DNA of 64,000 nucleotides from Terriglobia bacterium (GCA_020072645.1 JAIQGK010000016.1:62001-126000); one strand, 5' to 3'. Shown: positions 43,334 to 53,402, counted from the stretch's first letter. Program-made: numbers and translations. Notes: a model not told the origin generated them from the sequence alone.

Positions 43334-44103
43334 CCCATCCCACAGCATTGATAGATTCCCAGGCGCAGGTGCATTCAACCTGCACGATAGGGCCGTATTG
43401 CGTGGTGGGCGCGGGCGTGGAACTGGGTGAGCAGTGCGAACTGATGTCGCACGTGGCTATCCATGGGCCAACGAAGATTGGCTCGCAGAACCGATTCTTT
43501 TCTTTCTGCGCGATTGGTGGCGAGCCGCAGGACCTGACTTATAAAGGTGAAGAAACCCGGCTGGAAATCGGCAACCACAACGTTTTCCGTGAATACGTAA
43601 CCGTCAATCGGGGCACAACCAAGGGTGGCGGCTTGACGAAGATCGGCAGTCATACGCTGTTGATGGCGTATGCACATGTGGGCCATGACTCCGTGATTGG
43701 CGATCATGCCATGCTGGTAAATGCTGCCACGCTCGCCGGACACGTCACCGTGGAAGAGTGGGCTGTCGTGGGCGCGCTGTGTGCAGTGCATCAATTCACC
43801 AGGATCGGGGCGCACTCTTACATTGGCGGAGGCACCATTATTACCAAGGACGTGCTGCCCTTTGCCAAGTGCGCCACGCCGCGCGAAGTGAAAACTTATG
43901 GCCTGAATTCAGTGGGGTTGCAACGCCGGGGGTTCAGTGAAGAGCGCATTCAAAAGATCCATCATGCGTTTCGAGTGTTGCTGAACTCCAAGCTGAACAC
44001 CTCGCAGGCGGTGGAGAAATTGAGGTCGGAAGCTGATCGCAGCGAAGACGTGGATATGCTGATTCGATTTATAGAAGACTCAGAACGCGGCGTTATCAAA
44101 TAA
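43330..44103 (+). CDS. lpxA: UDP-N-acetylglucosamine acyltransferase LpxA
   Basis: A 257-residue left-handed beta-helix enzyme, first step of lipid A synthesis. Hexapeptide repeats run from residue 4 to 185 ('HSTCTIGPYCVVGAGVELG'); the catalytic His is in 'MAYAHVGHDSVIGD', and the C-terminal helices start at 'GLNSVGLQRRGFS'. Usual length 255-262. Confidence 0.96.
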   Translation: MTHPTALIDSQAQVHSTCTIGPYCVVGAGVELGEQCELMSHVAIHGPTKIGSQNRFFSFCAIGGEPQDLTYKGEETRLEIGNHNVFREYVTVNRGTTKGGGLTKIGSHTLLMAYAHVGHDSVIGDHAMLVNAATLAGHVTVEEWAVVGALCAVHQFTRIGAHSYIGGGTIITKDVLPFAKCATPREVKTYGLNSVGLQRRGFSEERIQKIHHAFRVLLNSKLNTSQAVEKLRSEADRSEDVDMLIRFIEDSERGVIK

Positions 44104-44114
44104 GAAAAAGACTT

Positions 44115-44471
44115 TCAGGCTGCCCGTACTGACCCGCCCTTTGTGGCTGGATTGGGTTCATTCGTAAGTCCAGTATCGGGCTCCATTGTCAGCCGCAGTT
44201 CCGCCGGTGCAGATTTTGCAGATGGGGCCTCTTCCGGCGCAGATGCTTCACGCTTCTCCGATACAACATTTTCTTCAGCGCCACGCATTAAAGCATCGGC
44301 ATAACCTAAATAATGGCGGACGTAGCTTTGCTCTTCAGGGCTCAAATCAGGGTCCACGCGGTCCATCAAGACCTCGTTCTCTGACGTCATGCCGGGGATT
44401 TTGTATCGGCCATGGCGCTTCTTGAACGGGACAAGGTTCTTGCTTCTGAGCTGGTCTGGAATTATCCGCAT
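44115..44471 (-). CDS. Hypothetical protein
   Basis: A 118-residue soluble protein, convergent with lpxA. The first half is structured-looking ('RIIPDQLRSKNLVPFKKRHGRYKI', then 'DPDLSPEEQSYVRHYLGYADALMRGAEE'); the second half is Ala/Pro/Ser/Glu-rich and probably disordered. AGAGAG lies before the ATG at 44471. No family recognised. Confidence 0.6.
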   Translation of the reverse strand: MRIIPDQLRSKNLVPFKKRHGRYKIPGMTSENEVLMDRVDPDLSPEEQSYVRHYLGYADALMRGAEENVVSEKREASAPEEAPSAKSAPAELRLTMEPDTGLTNEPNPATKGGSVRAA

Positions 44472-44556
44472 GTTTACTCTCTGGTTATGATGCTGGCAGC
44501 GCGGGTTAGGTGAGCTTACTACTGAAGAATTAAAGGCAATTGATACACTGATCCAA

Positions 44557-45408
44557 ATGATTGAGGGCCAAAAACTCGGGCTCATTGCAGGAAATGGCAG
44601 TTTTCCTTTGCTGCTGCTGGATGCGGCCCGCGCTCAGGGCGCTCAGGTAGTGGTGGCCGCCATCAAGGAAGAAACTTCTCCTCTCATTGAGAGCCGCGGC
44701 GCCGCCACGGTTCACTGGATGTCACTGGGCGAGTTGAGCAAGCTGATTGACTTCTTCAAGCGTGAAGGCGTGAGCACCGCGATCATGGCCGGCCAGGTCA
44801 AGCACAAGCAGATATTCTCCTCCATACGGCCGGACTGGCGGCTGGCCAAGGTGCTTTTGTCCCTGGGCACGCGCAACACGGACTCTTTGATCGGCGCGGT
44901 AGCCAAGGTGCTGGAAGATGAAGGCATTCACCTGATCAGTTCCACCTCCTATCTTGAGCCACTGCTGGCGCGACCGGGAGTACTCACGCGCCGCCAGCCA
45001 AGTGAAGCCGAGCAGAAAGATATCGAGTATGGCCGACAGGTGGCGCGCCAACTGGCCCAGTACGATATTGGCCAGACAGTCGTAATTGCGCAGGCTGCCT
45101 GCGTGGCCCTGGAAGCGATGGAAGGCACCGACGCGACGATCATCCGGGCCGGCGAGCTGATGAAGAGCGCTGCTGTGGACGGCGACTCCATGCTAAGCCG
45201 TAAGCTGACCGTCGTAAAAGTCGCCAAGCCAAATCAGGACATGCGCTTTGACGTGCCGGTGATCGGATTGAAAACGATTGAGACCATGGCGCAAGTCGGC
45301 GCAACGTGCCTGGCGATCGATGCAGGGAAGTGCCTCTTCTTGGATGGAGAGAAGATCGTTCAGGCGGCGGATGAGGCGGGGATCGCGGTGGCGGCTGGAG
45401 AAGGTTGA
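44557..45408 (+). CDS. lpxI: UDP-2,3-diacylglucosamine pyrophosphatase LpxI
   Basis: A 283-residue LpxI-family (formerly DUF1009) enzyme that hydrolyses UDP-2,3-diacylglucosamine to lipid X, replacing LpxH. Family patterns: 'KLGLIAGNGSFPLLLLDAARAQG', 'IMAGQVKHKQIF', 'RNTDSLIGAVAKVLEDEGI', and the C-terminal catalytic part 'DMRFDVPVIGLKTIE'. Separated from fabZ-lpxA by one minus-strand gene. Confidence 0.94.
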   Translation: MIEGQKLGLIAGNGSFPLLLLDAARAQGAQVVVAAIKEETSPLIESRGAATVHWMSLGELSKLIDFFKREGVSTAIMAGQVKHKQIFSSIRPDWRLAKVLLSLGTRNTDSLIGAVAKVLEDEGIHLISSTSYLEPLLARPGVLTRRQPSEAEQKDIEYGRQVARQLAQYDIGQTVVIAQAACVALEAMEGTDATIIRAGELMKSAAVDGDSMLSRKLTVVKVAKPNQDMRFDVPVIGLKTIETMAQVGATCLAIDAGKCLFLDGEKIVQAADEAGIAVAAGEG

Positions 45409-45540
45409 TTCACCGCAAAGGCTCTGGCCTGTAGATAGCCGACAAATGCTGTTAAGGACAAAATGCTTATCTCTGTCGTCCTGAGGCTTTGTTGCGGGCT
45501 TTGGGGCTGGCATCAGCGATAGTCTAGCGACACCTCAGGC

Positions 45541-46263
45541 TCAAGAACTTTTATTTTGCGACGATTTGTTATTTCGATAGCGTCGCCATGCTGCACGTGA
45601 AAAAGAAGCAATTTCTATGCACATTTTCATAAACCCTTGTGGCTTGTCTTTTTTCTTGGCAGCAGGTGGCGAACTTTTCTTTGCGGTAGTGGTGCCAACT
45701 GATAACGTAGGGACATTAGTTCCCGATTCCGACACGGAAGGGGTATTTGCCTTTTGTGCCGGGTTGAGTACGGTTGTCAGCTTCGAGGCTAGGCGTGAAT
45801 TGAGTTTGTTTGGATCTATATGGCCCGCGGAGATGGCATTTTGTAATGACATCTCCACATCCGATTGAAAGAATGGCACTCTCCTAGCCTCATCAAAGAT
45901 AGCGATAACAAGCAAAAGAGCCTTCTTCGCTGACAATTCGACAATATCGCGGTGCCAGCGATTAGCGTCGCGGTCCGCTGTATTGCCATTTGTCGGTGTC
46001 ATCTTTAGCCCAAGATTTGCGACGACCGTCTCATCGAATACTAGGAAATAGAAAGTCGTGATCATTTCATGGGTGCCAGCCAGCGCGGTCATTACGCGTT
46101 TCAGATTGGAATCGTCTGGCTCGATACTCCATACTGATAGCTTGTTCTCATTGATGCGTAAGTCTTGCAGGCAGTCGCCAGGAACGTCGCCCATTTCGAG
46201 ATATGGCGGTCGTGGGCCCTTTAACCAACGCTCTCTTTTGATTTTGACGAGCAGGCGCGACAC
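45541..46263 (-). CDS. Unknown protein, third gene of a three-gene cassette
   Basis: A 240-residue protein with no recognised domain. Residues 1-170 look globular ('MTALAGTHEMITTFYFLVFDE', 'IVELSAKKALLLVIAIFDEARR'); from about 175 it is Ser/Thr/Lys-rich and ends in a basic stretch (KKKDKP, WRRYRNNK), suggesting nucleic-acid or membrane contact. It lies 15 bases after the HEAT-like gene and is co-transcribed with it. Confidence 0.6.
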   Translation of the reverse strand: MSRLLVKIKRERWLKGPRPPYLEMGDVPGDCLQDLRINENKLSVWSIEPDDSNLKRVMTALAGTHEMITTFYFLVFDETVVANLGLKMTPTNGNTADRDANRWHRDIVELSAKKALLLVIAIFDEARRVPFFQSDVEMSLQNAISAGHIDPNKLNSRLASKLTTVLNPAQKANTPSVSESGTNVPTLSVGTTTAKKSSPPAAKKKDKPQGFMKMCIEIASFSRAAWRRYRNNKSSQNKSS

Positions 46264-46278
46264 GCTTCTTTCTCTAGT

Positions 46279-47265
46279 CTATCGAGAGAGCCATTCAATG
46301 AGAGTGAGCATATCTGCTCGCAACTCATCGGATGTCTCTCTATCGAGCGCCTTTCTGAGATAGGGCAGTGAACTGGTATCCCGAAGCGATGCCAGGCCTA
46401 CAATTGCGCCATCTCGAATCGCAGGGGCAGAGGAAAACAGGCCATTGGCTAGAAGGAGTACCCGAGATTCCCGAGGCAATGCTTGAGTTTGTCCCAGCCA
46501 TCTCATAGCCTCACCCCATACAGAGGGCGCGAGATTCTCAGCTTCAAGCAAGCGTGTAAGAATTTTGCTTGCGCTATCACGATTAGAAATGGCGAGCATT
46601 TCCAACTCCCTCGCAAAATCGCTTTCTACACCATCCTCAAAATATTCGTCGCTGTTTCGTTGGAACGCTGCTTCGAATTTTGTCTCTACACGCGGATTCA
46701 CTGTCAGAGCAGTGCTGCTTATTGCTTTAGCCTGAGGAAGAGCATTGAGATAGCCCGTCAGGTTTCCGAAAGAGGTTTCAGCGGGCTCCTGAAACAGTTG
46801 GTCGCCCAAGTAGGACATGTGGGTTTTTCCTGACCCATACCCAAAACTTAGTGTAGCGGGCTTCCAACCCGATGGGCTTCCGAACAAGGTTTCAACGGAT
46901 TCCTGACGTAATCCGGCATTCAGGCAGAACAATTGTGTTTTTCCTGAACCATGCTCAAGGTTTAGTACGGACGGCTCCCAACCTGTTCGTAAACTAAGTG
47001 TTGTTTGTGCTATTGCTTCTTCAAACTCGCCGCCGTAAAACAAAGGAGCATTATCTATCGAGTTAGGTAGGGCGCCGATAACCGCATATACCTGTTTCGT
47101 GTTGGAAAATGCGACATTTGTTTTCGCCGCCATTCCTGTATCGATCAATGTAACTCTATCTACCCCTGAAACATTGCCACAGTATGTTTCATTGTAAGGG
47201 AATCTGTCTGACCAAAGATAGGCTTTGAGACCATCAGGAAGTCCCGCAGTCGTTGAAGTACTCAT
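46279..47265 (-). CDS. Unknown protein with internal repeat and HEAT-like C-terminus
   Basis: A 328-residue protein. Two imperfect 38-residue repeats occupy about 94-132 and 132-170, each with 'GW-P' and H/Y-G-S-G-K-T; the G-S-G-K-T lacks the upstream Gly of a P-loop, so it is not a clear ATP site. Residues 225-328 are helical and HEAT-like ('SAPAIRDGAIVGLASLRDTS', 'LPYLRKALD'). Its start overlaps the stop of the gene before it (47262-47265). Function unknown. Confidence 0.65.
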   Translation of the reverse strand: MSTSTTAGLPDGLKAYLWSDRFPYNETYCGNVSGVDRVTLIDTGMAAKTNVAFSNTKQVYAVIGALPNSIDNAPLFYGGEFEEAIAQTTLSLRTGWEPSVLNLEHGSGKTQLFCLNAGLRQESVETLFGSPSGWKPATLSFGYGSGKTHMSYLGDQLFQEPAETSFGNLTGYLNALPQAKAISSTALTVNPRVETKFEAAFQRNSDEYFEDGVESDFARELEMLAISNRDSASKILTRLLEAENLAPSVWGEAMRWLGQTQALPRESRVLLLANGLFSSAPAIRDGAIVGLASLRDTSSLPYLRKALDRETSDELRADMLTLIEWLSR

Positions 47266-48017
47266 AGCCTATCTCCATTGGACACCAAGTTGGACGTTAA
47301 GTCCCGCAGTTCCATGAGAAGCTTGGTTAAATTCGCGTGGTCAAACGGGGATATGTTCGCCCCATCCGTATTCACATCCAACTCCATACGACAGGTAAAT
47401 AATCTGGGACCGCCGTATTGTTGAAAAGCTACCTTGGCCAAATCCAATCTGACGCCAACAAACATTGTTGCTGTCCACTTGCCAAGTCGATTGATTTTTA
47501 ATCCTGGAACGATCTTGGATTGTGTCGGTCGATTGATCTGGTAAAGAATATCCTCAGAATTGTGGGTGTCAATCTGAACAGCAGGAAGCAACTTTGACAA
47601 GAGAGTATAGGCCTCAACTCTATCGTTCGCTGGTTGGTGAACAGTTGCGCCATAGCCTAAGCGAATGATTGGTGGGGCGGACGCTAACCACTTGAGCATC
47701 AATTCGCTAAATGTCGATGTCGTTTCTGCAAATCGACCAACGAACCTAAGCTCGTTCTCCTGTTGCGGGATGAGAAGCCAATCGACGCGCCCTGGCTGGA
47801 TGGACAGAACCAAATTTCCTTCACCACATGGACCAGTATCTTGCGACTCACCTCGACCTGGTTTTGAAGTCCTCGACTCAGGCTCTGCTCCGGTCAGTTC
47901 TGCCCACCAATTCTGTTGAGCAATGGTCTCCGCAGGGGCGAGGAACGCGGTTAGGCGAAGAGACTCAGTGCTGAGGGTCTGAGTTCCTTCAATAGTGCTA
48001 GCTTGCTGTTGTTGCAT
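47262..48017 (-). CDS. Unknown beta-rich protein, possibly TIGR04255-like
   Basis: A 251-residue protein, first of the cassette. Its composition and ending ('LFTCRMELDVNTDGANISPF' then a helical tail) recall the sporadic TIGR04255 family, but I cannot confirm this. Two starts are possible: ATG at 48017 (MQQQQAS) or 48104; neither has a good ribosome site. Lower in GC than the core genes on both sides. Confidence 0.55.
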   Translation of the reverse strand: MQQQQASTIEGTQTLSTESLRLTAFLAPAETIAQQNWWAELTGAEPESRTSKPGRGESQDTGPCGEGNLVLSIQPGRVDWLLIPQQENELRFVGRFAETTSTFSELMLKWLASAPPIIRLGYGATVHQPANDRVEAYTLLSKLLPAVQIDTHNSEDILYQINRPTQSKIVPGLKINRLGKWTATMFVGVRLDLAKVAFQQYGGPRLFTCRMELDVNTDGANISPFDHANLTKLLMELRDLTSNLVSNGDRL

Positions 48018-48296
48018 GTGTGAAGGGTGTGCTTTATAAGGCGCGAACGACGTTATTATCTCACATTTTGATAACAAAATAAATGAATACGAGTCGCTGG
48101 GCATGCCGTTGGTAACAATCCAAATACAATCCGTTTCGCCCGTTTAACATCGACCACCCGCATAAAGCTGCGATTCTCTGATGGCTAACTCATTGAATTT
48201 ACGGTTTTAGTTGAGTTCGAGTCCCACCCGCCAAGCATTCTCTGGGTTCCTTCGCTGCTAAATTTATGAGCGAATTTGCAATCGAGCGACACCAGC

Positions 48297-48491
48297 TCAA
48301 GCGTCTTTGCTCTTGACGTCCTTGGCCGGCTTAGCTGGGCGAGGACGTTTTTCTTCAGCGTTTTTGGGGCTGACCACATGCTTCTCAAAGTCATGCGCGA
48401 CTGAAGGATTCAGGTTGCCGCCAATTGTGTTGGGAACTTTGGGAATGTTTTTGCCGGACGTTTCGTTGCGCTGCTGCGTACGGATAGGCAT
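48297..48491 (-). CDS. Hypothetical small basic protein
   Basis: A 64-residue hydrophilic protein ending in a Lys/Pro/Arg-rich tail. TGGAA precedes the ATG. No family is recognised; the frame is short, so the call is tentative. The gap 48018-48296 holds no gene but has a tRNA-like 3' fragment near 48211-48233. Confidence 0.4.
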   Translation of the reverse strand: MPIRTQQRNETSGKNIPKVPNTIGGNLNPSVAHDFEKHVVSPKNAEEKRPRPAKPAKDVKSKDA

Positions 48492-48705
48492 TTCCAGAAT
48501 TTTGCTCTCCCCGTGCGGGTTTGGGCTTTTCTCTCACATTTCCTGGCCGGACTGCCGCCCCGCTGGAGAAACGATCCTGGGCCCTTTGTGCTCTGCCATA
48601 CGCCACCTCCCACTGAATGTGAGATGGCGAAGTCTGCTGCCGGGTGGCGTCAAAATCGAGAGCTGACGCCAACCCGGCACAAACTGCATTGCGCAACGTG
48701 CGTTT

Positions 48706-50788
48706 TTACCAGACGCGGCACGCGTTTTCAAGCACCAGAGGCTTGCCTTTGGCGCAACCGAACGCCTTGGCGAACTCCGGCATGTTCGCGATGGTGTTAT
48801 TGACCCGGTACTTGGGAATCGAGTGAGGATTGGTGAGGACCGCGGTGCGCATGATTTCCGGCCGCAACTGGCTGCACCAGTTATTGGCGAACGAGAGGAA
48901 GAAGCGCTGCACTTCCGTCAGGCCGTCGTCGCCCTTGGTTTCAAGCGTTTTTCCCTGCTGCTTCAGGTCATTCTCCAGCGCGATCAGGGCCAGGTAGAGT
49001 CCCCCATTGTCCGCGGTGTCTTCACCCTGGGTAAGCAGCCCATTCTGCTTCACGCCGGCTTCAGGAATTTCCTGGGTGTATTCGTCGGAAATGCACTTGC
49101 CCCGTTCGTCATAGTTCTTGGCGTCTTCGGCAGTCCACCAGTTCGTGCAGGTTGCCTTTATCGTCAAACTTGCGGCCCTGGTCGTCAAAGCCGTGCGTGA
49201 TTTCATGGCCAATCACCGAGCCTTCAGCGCCAAAGTTTGTAGCGTCGTCCGCATTCGCGTTGAAGAAAGGCGGCTGCAGGATTCCGGCGGGGAAGTTGAT
49301 GGTGTTGAACTGCGGATCGTAGTAAGCATTGATCGTGGGCGGCGTCATGGTCCAGTCATAGCGGTCAATCGGCTTGCCGATTTTTTGCAGCCAGCGGTTG
49401 TATTCAAACGCTGTGGCACGATGCACGTTTTCCAGATAATTATCCGGCTTAATTTCCAGGGCCGAGTAGTCGCGCCATTTGTCGGGATAGCCGACTTTAT
49501 CCAGGATGCCATGGAGTTTGGCGCTGGCCTGCTTCTTGGTGGCACCGGTCATCCAGTTCACGTTGGTGATGTCCTGGTCCAGGGCGCCCTCAATCGCTTT
49601 TACAATGCGCAGCACGCGTTCTTTGCTGTCCGGAGGAAAGGCGCGGGCAACATAGGCCTGGCCCAGCGCTTCACCCAGCGCGTTGTCCGTGGAGTGTACG
49701 CAACGCCGCCAGCGTGGCGAAAGCTCCGGTGTGCCAGTGAGCGTGTGCGCGAAGAAGTTAAAATTTTCATTCACGAATGCCTTGCCCATATAAGGCGCGG
49801 ATTCGTGTGCCAGTTGCCATTTGAGATACGCTTTCCAATGAGCGAGAGGATGCTGCTGAATGGCATGCTCAAGGCCCTTGAAGAAATCCGGCGAGGTCAC
49901 CAGAAACGTCTGCTGTGCGGGAGCGTGCACCAGCGTGAGATAGCGCTGAAAATCGAATGAGGGAGTTAACTTCTGAAGCTCCGCCAGCGTCATCTTGTTG
50001 TTAATATTTTTGGGATCGCGGCGTTTCACCACGTCCATGGCGGCATTGGCCAGTTCGGTTTCAATCTGCATTACCACGGCGGCGTCAGCGGTGGCCTGTG
50101 ATTGGGACTCGCCACTGAGCTTGAGCATGTTGGCTATGTGCGCCAGGTATTGCTTGCGGATCTCCTGGGACTTGGCATCGTCTTTGGAATAAAACTCGCG
50201 TCCGGGCAGTGAGAAGCCGCCCTGGTCAAACTGCGCGACCGTCTTTTGCGCGTCGTCATAATCCTGAATGGCGGACAAGCCGAACAATGGCGCGAAAGTC
50301 GCGTTATCATCGACTGCCCAGGCGCTTCCAATGGTGGAGTGCTGGTGGGCGATCTGGTCAGCCAACTGCGATTTCTGCTTGAGATCGTCAATGCGCTTCA
50401 ACTCCGCCTGAAAGGCCTTGGCGGAAGAGCTTTCGACTGCAGTCTCATCCATGCAACTGGTCCAGTAATCGCCTATCTTCTGTTCCACGGCTGTGCGGCC
50501 CTGTTTTTTGGCTGCGGCTGCTTCCAGCGCCTGGCGCAGCACCGTCTCATTCCATTGCTGCAGCGGGCCCGCAACGCCCCAGCCTGCGCGGTCAGGAGGA
50601 ATGGGGTTGGCGGCAAAAAATTTGCTGCAGGTGTACTGGTAAAAATCCGTGCAGGGATCGATCTGCGGATTTACCTGGTCCGCGCTCAAATGCTCAAGCT
50701 TGGGCAGCTCTTCTGATGAAGCGCTTTTCTGCTGGGAAAAAGCAAATGTTGAGAGGCACAAGAAAACCACGAGAAACAAGCGACGCAT
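48706..50788 (-). pseudogene. M13-family (neprilysin-like) metallopeptidase with a frameshift
   Basis: A periplasmic zinc peptidase of about 690 residues in two frames. The upstream frame (start 50788) has a signal peptide and the full N-terminal domain and reaches H-E-I-T-H in 'VIGHEITHGFDDQGRKFDD'. Near 49142 one extra base (CACGAACTGG instead of CACGACTGG) shifts the frame. The other frame continues seamlessly with 'WWTAEDAKNYDERGKC', the third zinc ligand Glu in 'GEDTADNGG' and the family's C-terminal C-R-V-W. Both sides are otherwise intact, so the shift is recent or a sequencing error. Confidence 0.85.
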
Positions 50789-50905
50789 TCAAAATCCTCC
50801 TGGGATAAAGCGCAGACGGGGTTATCTATCAAAAATGTCTATGTGATCAGACGCATAAACACGGAAATGGTGGGCAAAAAAGTCAATCAACATGCTTGTT
50901 GCCGC

Positions 50906-52333
50906 TTACTTTCCAGCCTTGGCTTTGGCCTGCTGGTCCCTGCGATGGCTGGCCCACCGCTCTTTGGTGACCTGGTGGCTGCGGCCCAGGGCCAGAGCGT
51001 CCGCGGGAACGTTTTTTGTGATGGTTGAACCCGCGCCCACGTAAGCTCCTTGCCCAATACGAACGGGCGCCACCAGGGTGGAGTCGCTGCCGATGAAAGC
51101 GCCTTCTTCAATCACGGTCATGTGTTTGTTGACGCCATCGAAATTGCAAGTAATAGTGCCCGCGCCCACGTTCACGTCTGCGCCGATATCCGAGTCGCCG
51201 AGATAACTGAGGTGGTTGGCTTTGGTGCCGCGTCCCAGGCGGGTCTTTTTTATTTCGACAAAATTGCCCACATGCGCGCCCTCACCGATCTCGCTTCCAG
51301 GACGCACATGGGTGTACGGACCAAGCTGCGCTCCCGCGGCAATGGTGGATTGATCAATGATGCAGCCGGGACGAAGCAGCACATTGTCAGCAATCTGCGA
51401 ATCGCTGATGACGCTGTAAGAGCGTATGCGGCAGTCCGAGCCAATGCGCGTGCGGCCTAGAATCTGCACGAAAGGCTCAAGAATTGTGTCCGCGCCGATT
51501 TCAACGTCATTATCGATCGTGCAGGTTTCCGGCCGATAAATGCTGACGCCCGCGGCCATCAGATCAGCGCATTTGCGCCTGCGCATGGTCGCATCCAGAG
51601 ATGACAGCTCCGCCAGAGTGTTTGCGCCCAGGACTTCAGCAGCATCGGAGGCTTTAAGAGCTAGCACGGTGGCCTTGCTTTTTACCAGCAGCGCAGCCAT
51701 ATCTGTGAGGTAAAGCTCGTGATGCGCGTTGTTCGTGCTGAGGCGATCAATATTGGCAAATAGCGGCTTGGTGGCAAAAGCGTAAATGCCGGAATTGATC
51801 TCACGTTCTTTCTGCTGAGATTTGGTCAGAGCCTTCTGCTCCACGATGGCTTTCACACGATCACTGGAGCCGGCGCGAATCACACGACCATAGCCAAAGG
51901 GATCGGGAGGCTCAGCGGTAAGAATCGTCATGGCAGCTTTTTTGCCGAGATGGAAATCGCGCAACTGAGCAATGGTCTCAGGACGGATCAAAGGCACGTC
52001 ACCGGAGAGCACGAGGATGTTCTGGTATGAGGACACCTGTTCGCGAGCGCACATGACGGCGTGACCGGTGCCGCGCTGTTCAGCCTGCAAGACAAACTGA
52101 ACGCCCAAGGGAGCAACAGCCGCGCGCACCTTTTCAGCCTGATGGCCGACGATGACAAAAATGTGCTGGGCGGGAACGATCTGCTGCGCAGCCTTGATTA
52201 CATGCGCCAGAAGAGGCTGGCCGGCGATTTCATGCAGGACTTTGGCGCGGCTGGATTTGAGCCGCGTACCTTTCCCCGCTGCCATGATTACTATGGCGAA
52301 ATCAGGATTACCGTTGTTTTTCACGTTAGGCAT
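50906..52333 (-). CDS. glmU: Bifunctional UDP-GlcNAc pyrophosphorylase / GlcN-1-P acetyltransferase
   Basis: A 475-residue enzyme that makes UDP-GlcNAc for peptidoglycan and LPS. N-terminal uridyltransferase: 'IVIMAAGKGTRLKS' and 'GTGHAVMCA', 'LSGDVPL'. C-terminal left-handed beta-helix with acetyltransferase sites 'RPGSEIGEGAHVGNFVEIKK', 'NHLSYLGDSDIG' and 'GAGTITCNFDG'. ATG at 52333 is used; a TTG precedes it. It follows yvcK by 7 bases. Confidence 0.97.
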   Translation of the reverse strand: MPNVKNNGNPDFAIVIMAAGKGTRLKSSRAKVLHEIAGQPLLAHVIKAAQQIVPAQHIFVIVGHQAEKVRAAVAPLGVQFVLQAEQRGTGHAVMCAREQVSSYQNILVLSGDVPLIRPETIAQLRDFHLGKKAAMTILTAEPPDPFGYGRVIRAGSSDRVKAIVEQKALTKSQQKEREINSGIYAFATKPLFANIDRLSTNNAHHELYLTDMAALLVKSKATVLALKASDAAEVLGANTLAELSSLDATMRRRKCADLMAAGVSIYRPETCTIDNDVEIGADTILEPFVQILGRTRIGSDCRIRSYSVISDSQIADNVLLRPGCIIDQSTIAAGAQLGPYTHVRPGSEIGEGAHVGNFVEIKKTRLGRGTKANHLSYLGDSDIGADVNVGAGTITCNFDGVNKHMTVIEEGAFIGSDSTLVAPVRIGQGAYVGAGSTITKNVPADALALGRSHQVTKERWASHRRDQQAKAKAGK

Positions 52334-52340
52334 CAAGCCA

Positions 52341-53402
52341 TCATCTTAAAGCCTGCCGGGCCAGTTCGGGGGAGCGACGGGCGGAATATGCCAGCCGCAC
52401 CAGTTCCTGGCATAGGCGGTCAGTGGCGTGACGGGCAAAATGGCTTTCCATGATGAAGTTGCCGGGAATGCACTTGACGCCGAGCGCCTCAATGGCAGGA
52501 ATATCAGCTTCCACCTGCTCGGCATGCTCTTCCGCATAGCGCTCTCTCATGCTCGCTGAAACAGGGACCGTATTTACCAGGGCGTAATCAAAAATCCTGC
52601 TCGGGGAGTGATCATAAATGGCCCGGATGTGGTCAGAGGCTTTCATGTGCAAGCTTTCATTGGCTTCCGTCATCAGGTTGCAGATGAAGACCTTGACGGC
52701 GGGCGAGGCCGCGATAGCTTGAGGAATGCCGCGAACCAGAAGATTCGTGACCAGGCTGGTGAAGAGCGAGCCCGGGCCCATGGTGATGACGTCGGCAGCG
52801 GCGATGGCCGCCAATGCCTGCGGCAAAGGCTCAGGATTGGCCGGCACAATCTGCAGTTCAACGATCCGGCGCTGGCTGGCATTGATATTTGTCTCACCCA
52901 GCACCTGCGAACCGTCGTCCATAATGGCTTTGAGCTGCACATTGGCCGAGGTGGCAGGGAGGATGTGTCCGCGGGTGGCCAGGATTTCCGAAGCCTGCTG
53001 AACGGCCACGGCAAAGTCACCCGTCATGGCCGTGAGCGCGGCCAGAAACAGGTTGCCGAAGTTATGTCCTTCAAGGTCGCCAGGACTGGAGAAGCGAAAC
53101 TGAAACAGCTTGGAGAGAAAGTTCTCGTCTTCAGAGAGCGCGACAAGGCAGTTGCGGACATCGCCGGGCGGCAGCATGCCCAGCTCACGACGCAGCCGTC
53201 CACTGGAGCCGCCATCATCACTTACGGTGACCAGTCCGGTGAGATCTGATATGTAGGGCCCGTCGGGAGCAACTTCGCCGGTGCGCACTGTGTATTGCTT
53301 AAGGCCTTTGAGCAAGGTGGAAAGGCCGGTGCCGCCGCCGATGGCGACAACACGAATCCCGCGAGCTGAGCGGCCACGATTCTGCTCTGCTGGCGGCGGC
53401 AT
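52341..53402 (-). CDS. yvcK: YvcK/CofD-family gluconeogenesis factor
   Basis: A 353-residue cytoplasmic protein that binds UDP-sugars in Bacillus and controls cell-wall precursor supply. Family patterns: 'VVAIGGGTGLSTLLKGLK', 'VTVSDDGGSSGRLRRELG', 'PPGDVRNCLVAL', 'GHNFGNLFLAALT' and 'MGPGSLFTSLVTNLLV'. Position next to glmU fits its UDP-GlcNAc link. Confidence 0.95.
   Translation of the reverse strand: MPPPAEQNRGRSARGIRVVAIGGGTGLSTLLKGLKQYTVRTGEVAPDGPYISDLTGLVTVSDDGGSSGRLRRELGMLPPGDVRNCLVALSEDENFLSKLFQFRFSSPGDLEGHNFGNLFLAALTAMTGDFAVAVQQASEILATRGHILPATSANVQLKAIMDDGSQVLGETNINASQRRIVELQIVPANPEPLPQALAAIAAADVITMGPGSLFTSLVTNLLVRGIPQAIAASPAVKVFICNLMTEANESLHMKASDHIRAIYDHSPSRIFDYALVNTVPVSASMRERYAEEHAEQVEADIPAIEALGVKCIPGNFIMESHFARHATDRLCQELVRLAYSARRSPELARQALR

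Noticed and set aside
44557-45408. Sugar-phosphate isomerase or generic DUF1009
   Set aside because: Motifs and lipid A neighbours fit LpxI.
46570-46990. Walker A ATP site in the cassette's second protein
   Set aside because: The G-S-G-K-T pieces lack the Gly at the correct distance and no Walker B follows; they belong to an internal repeat.
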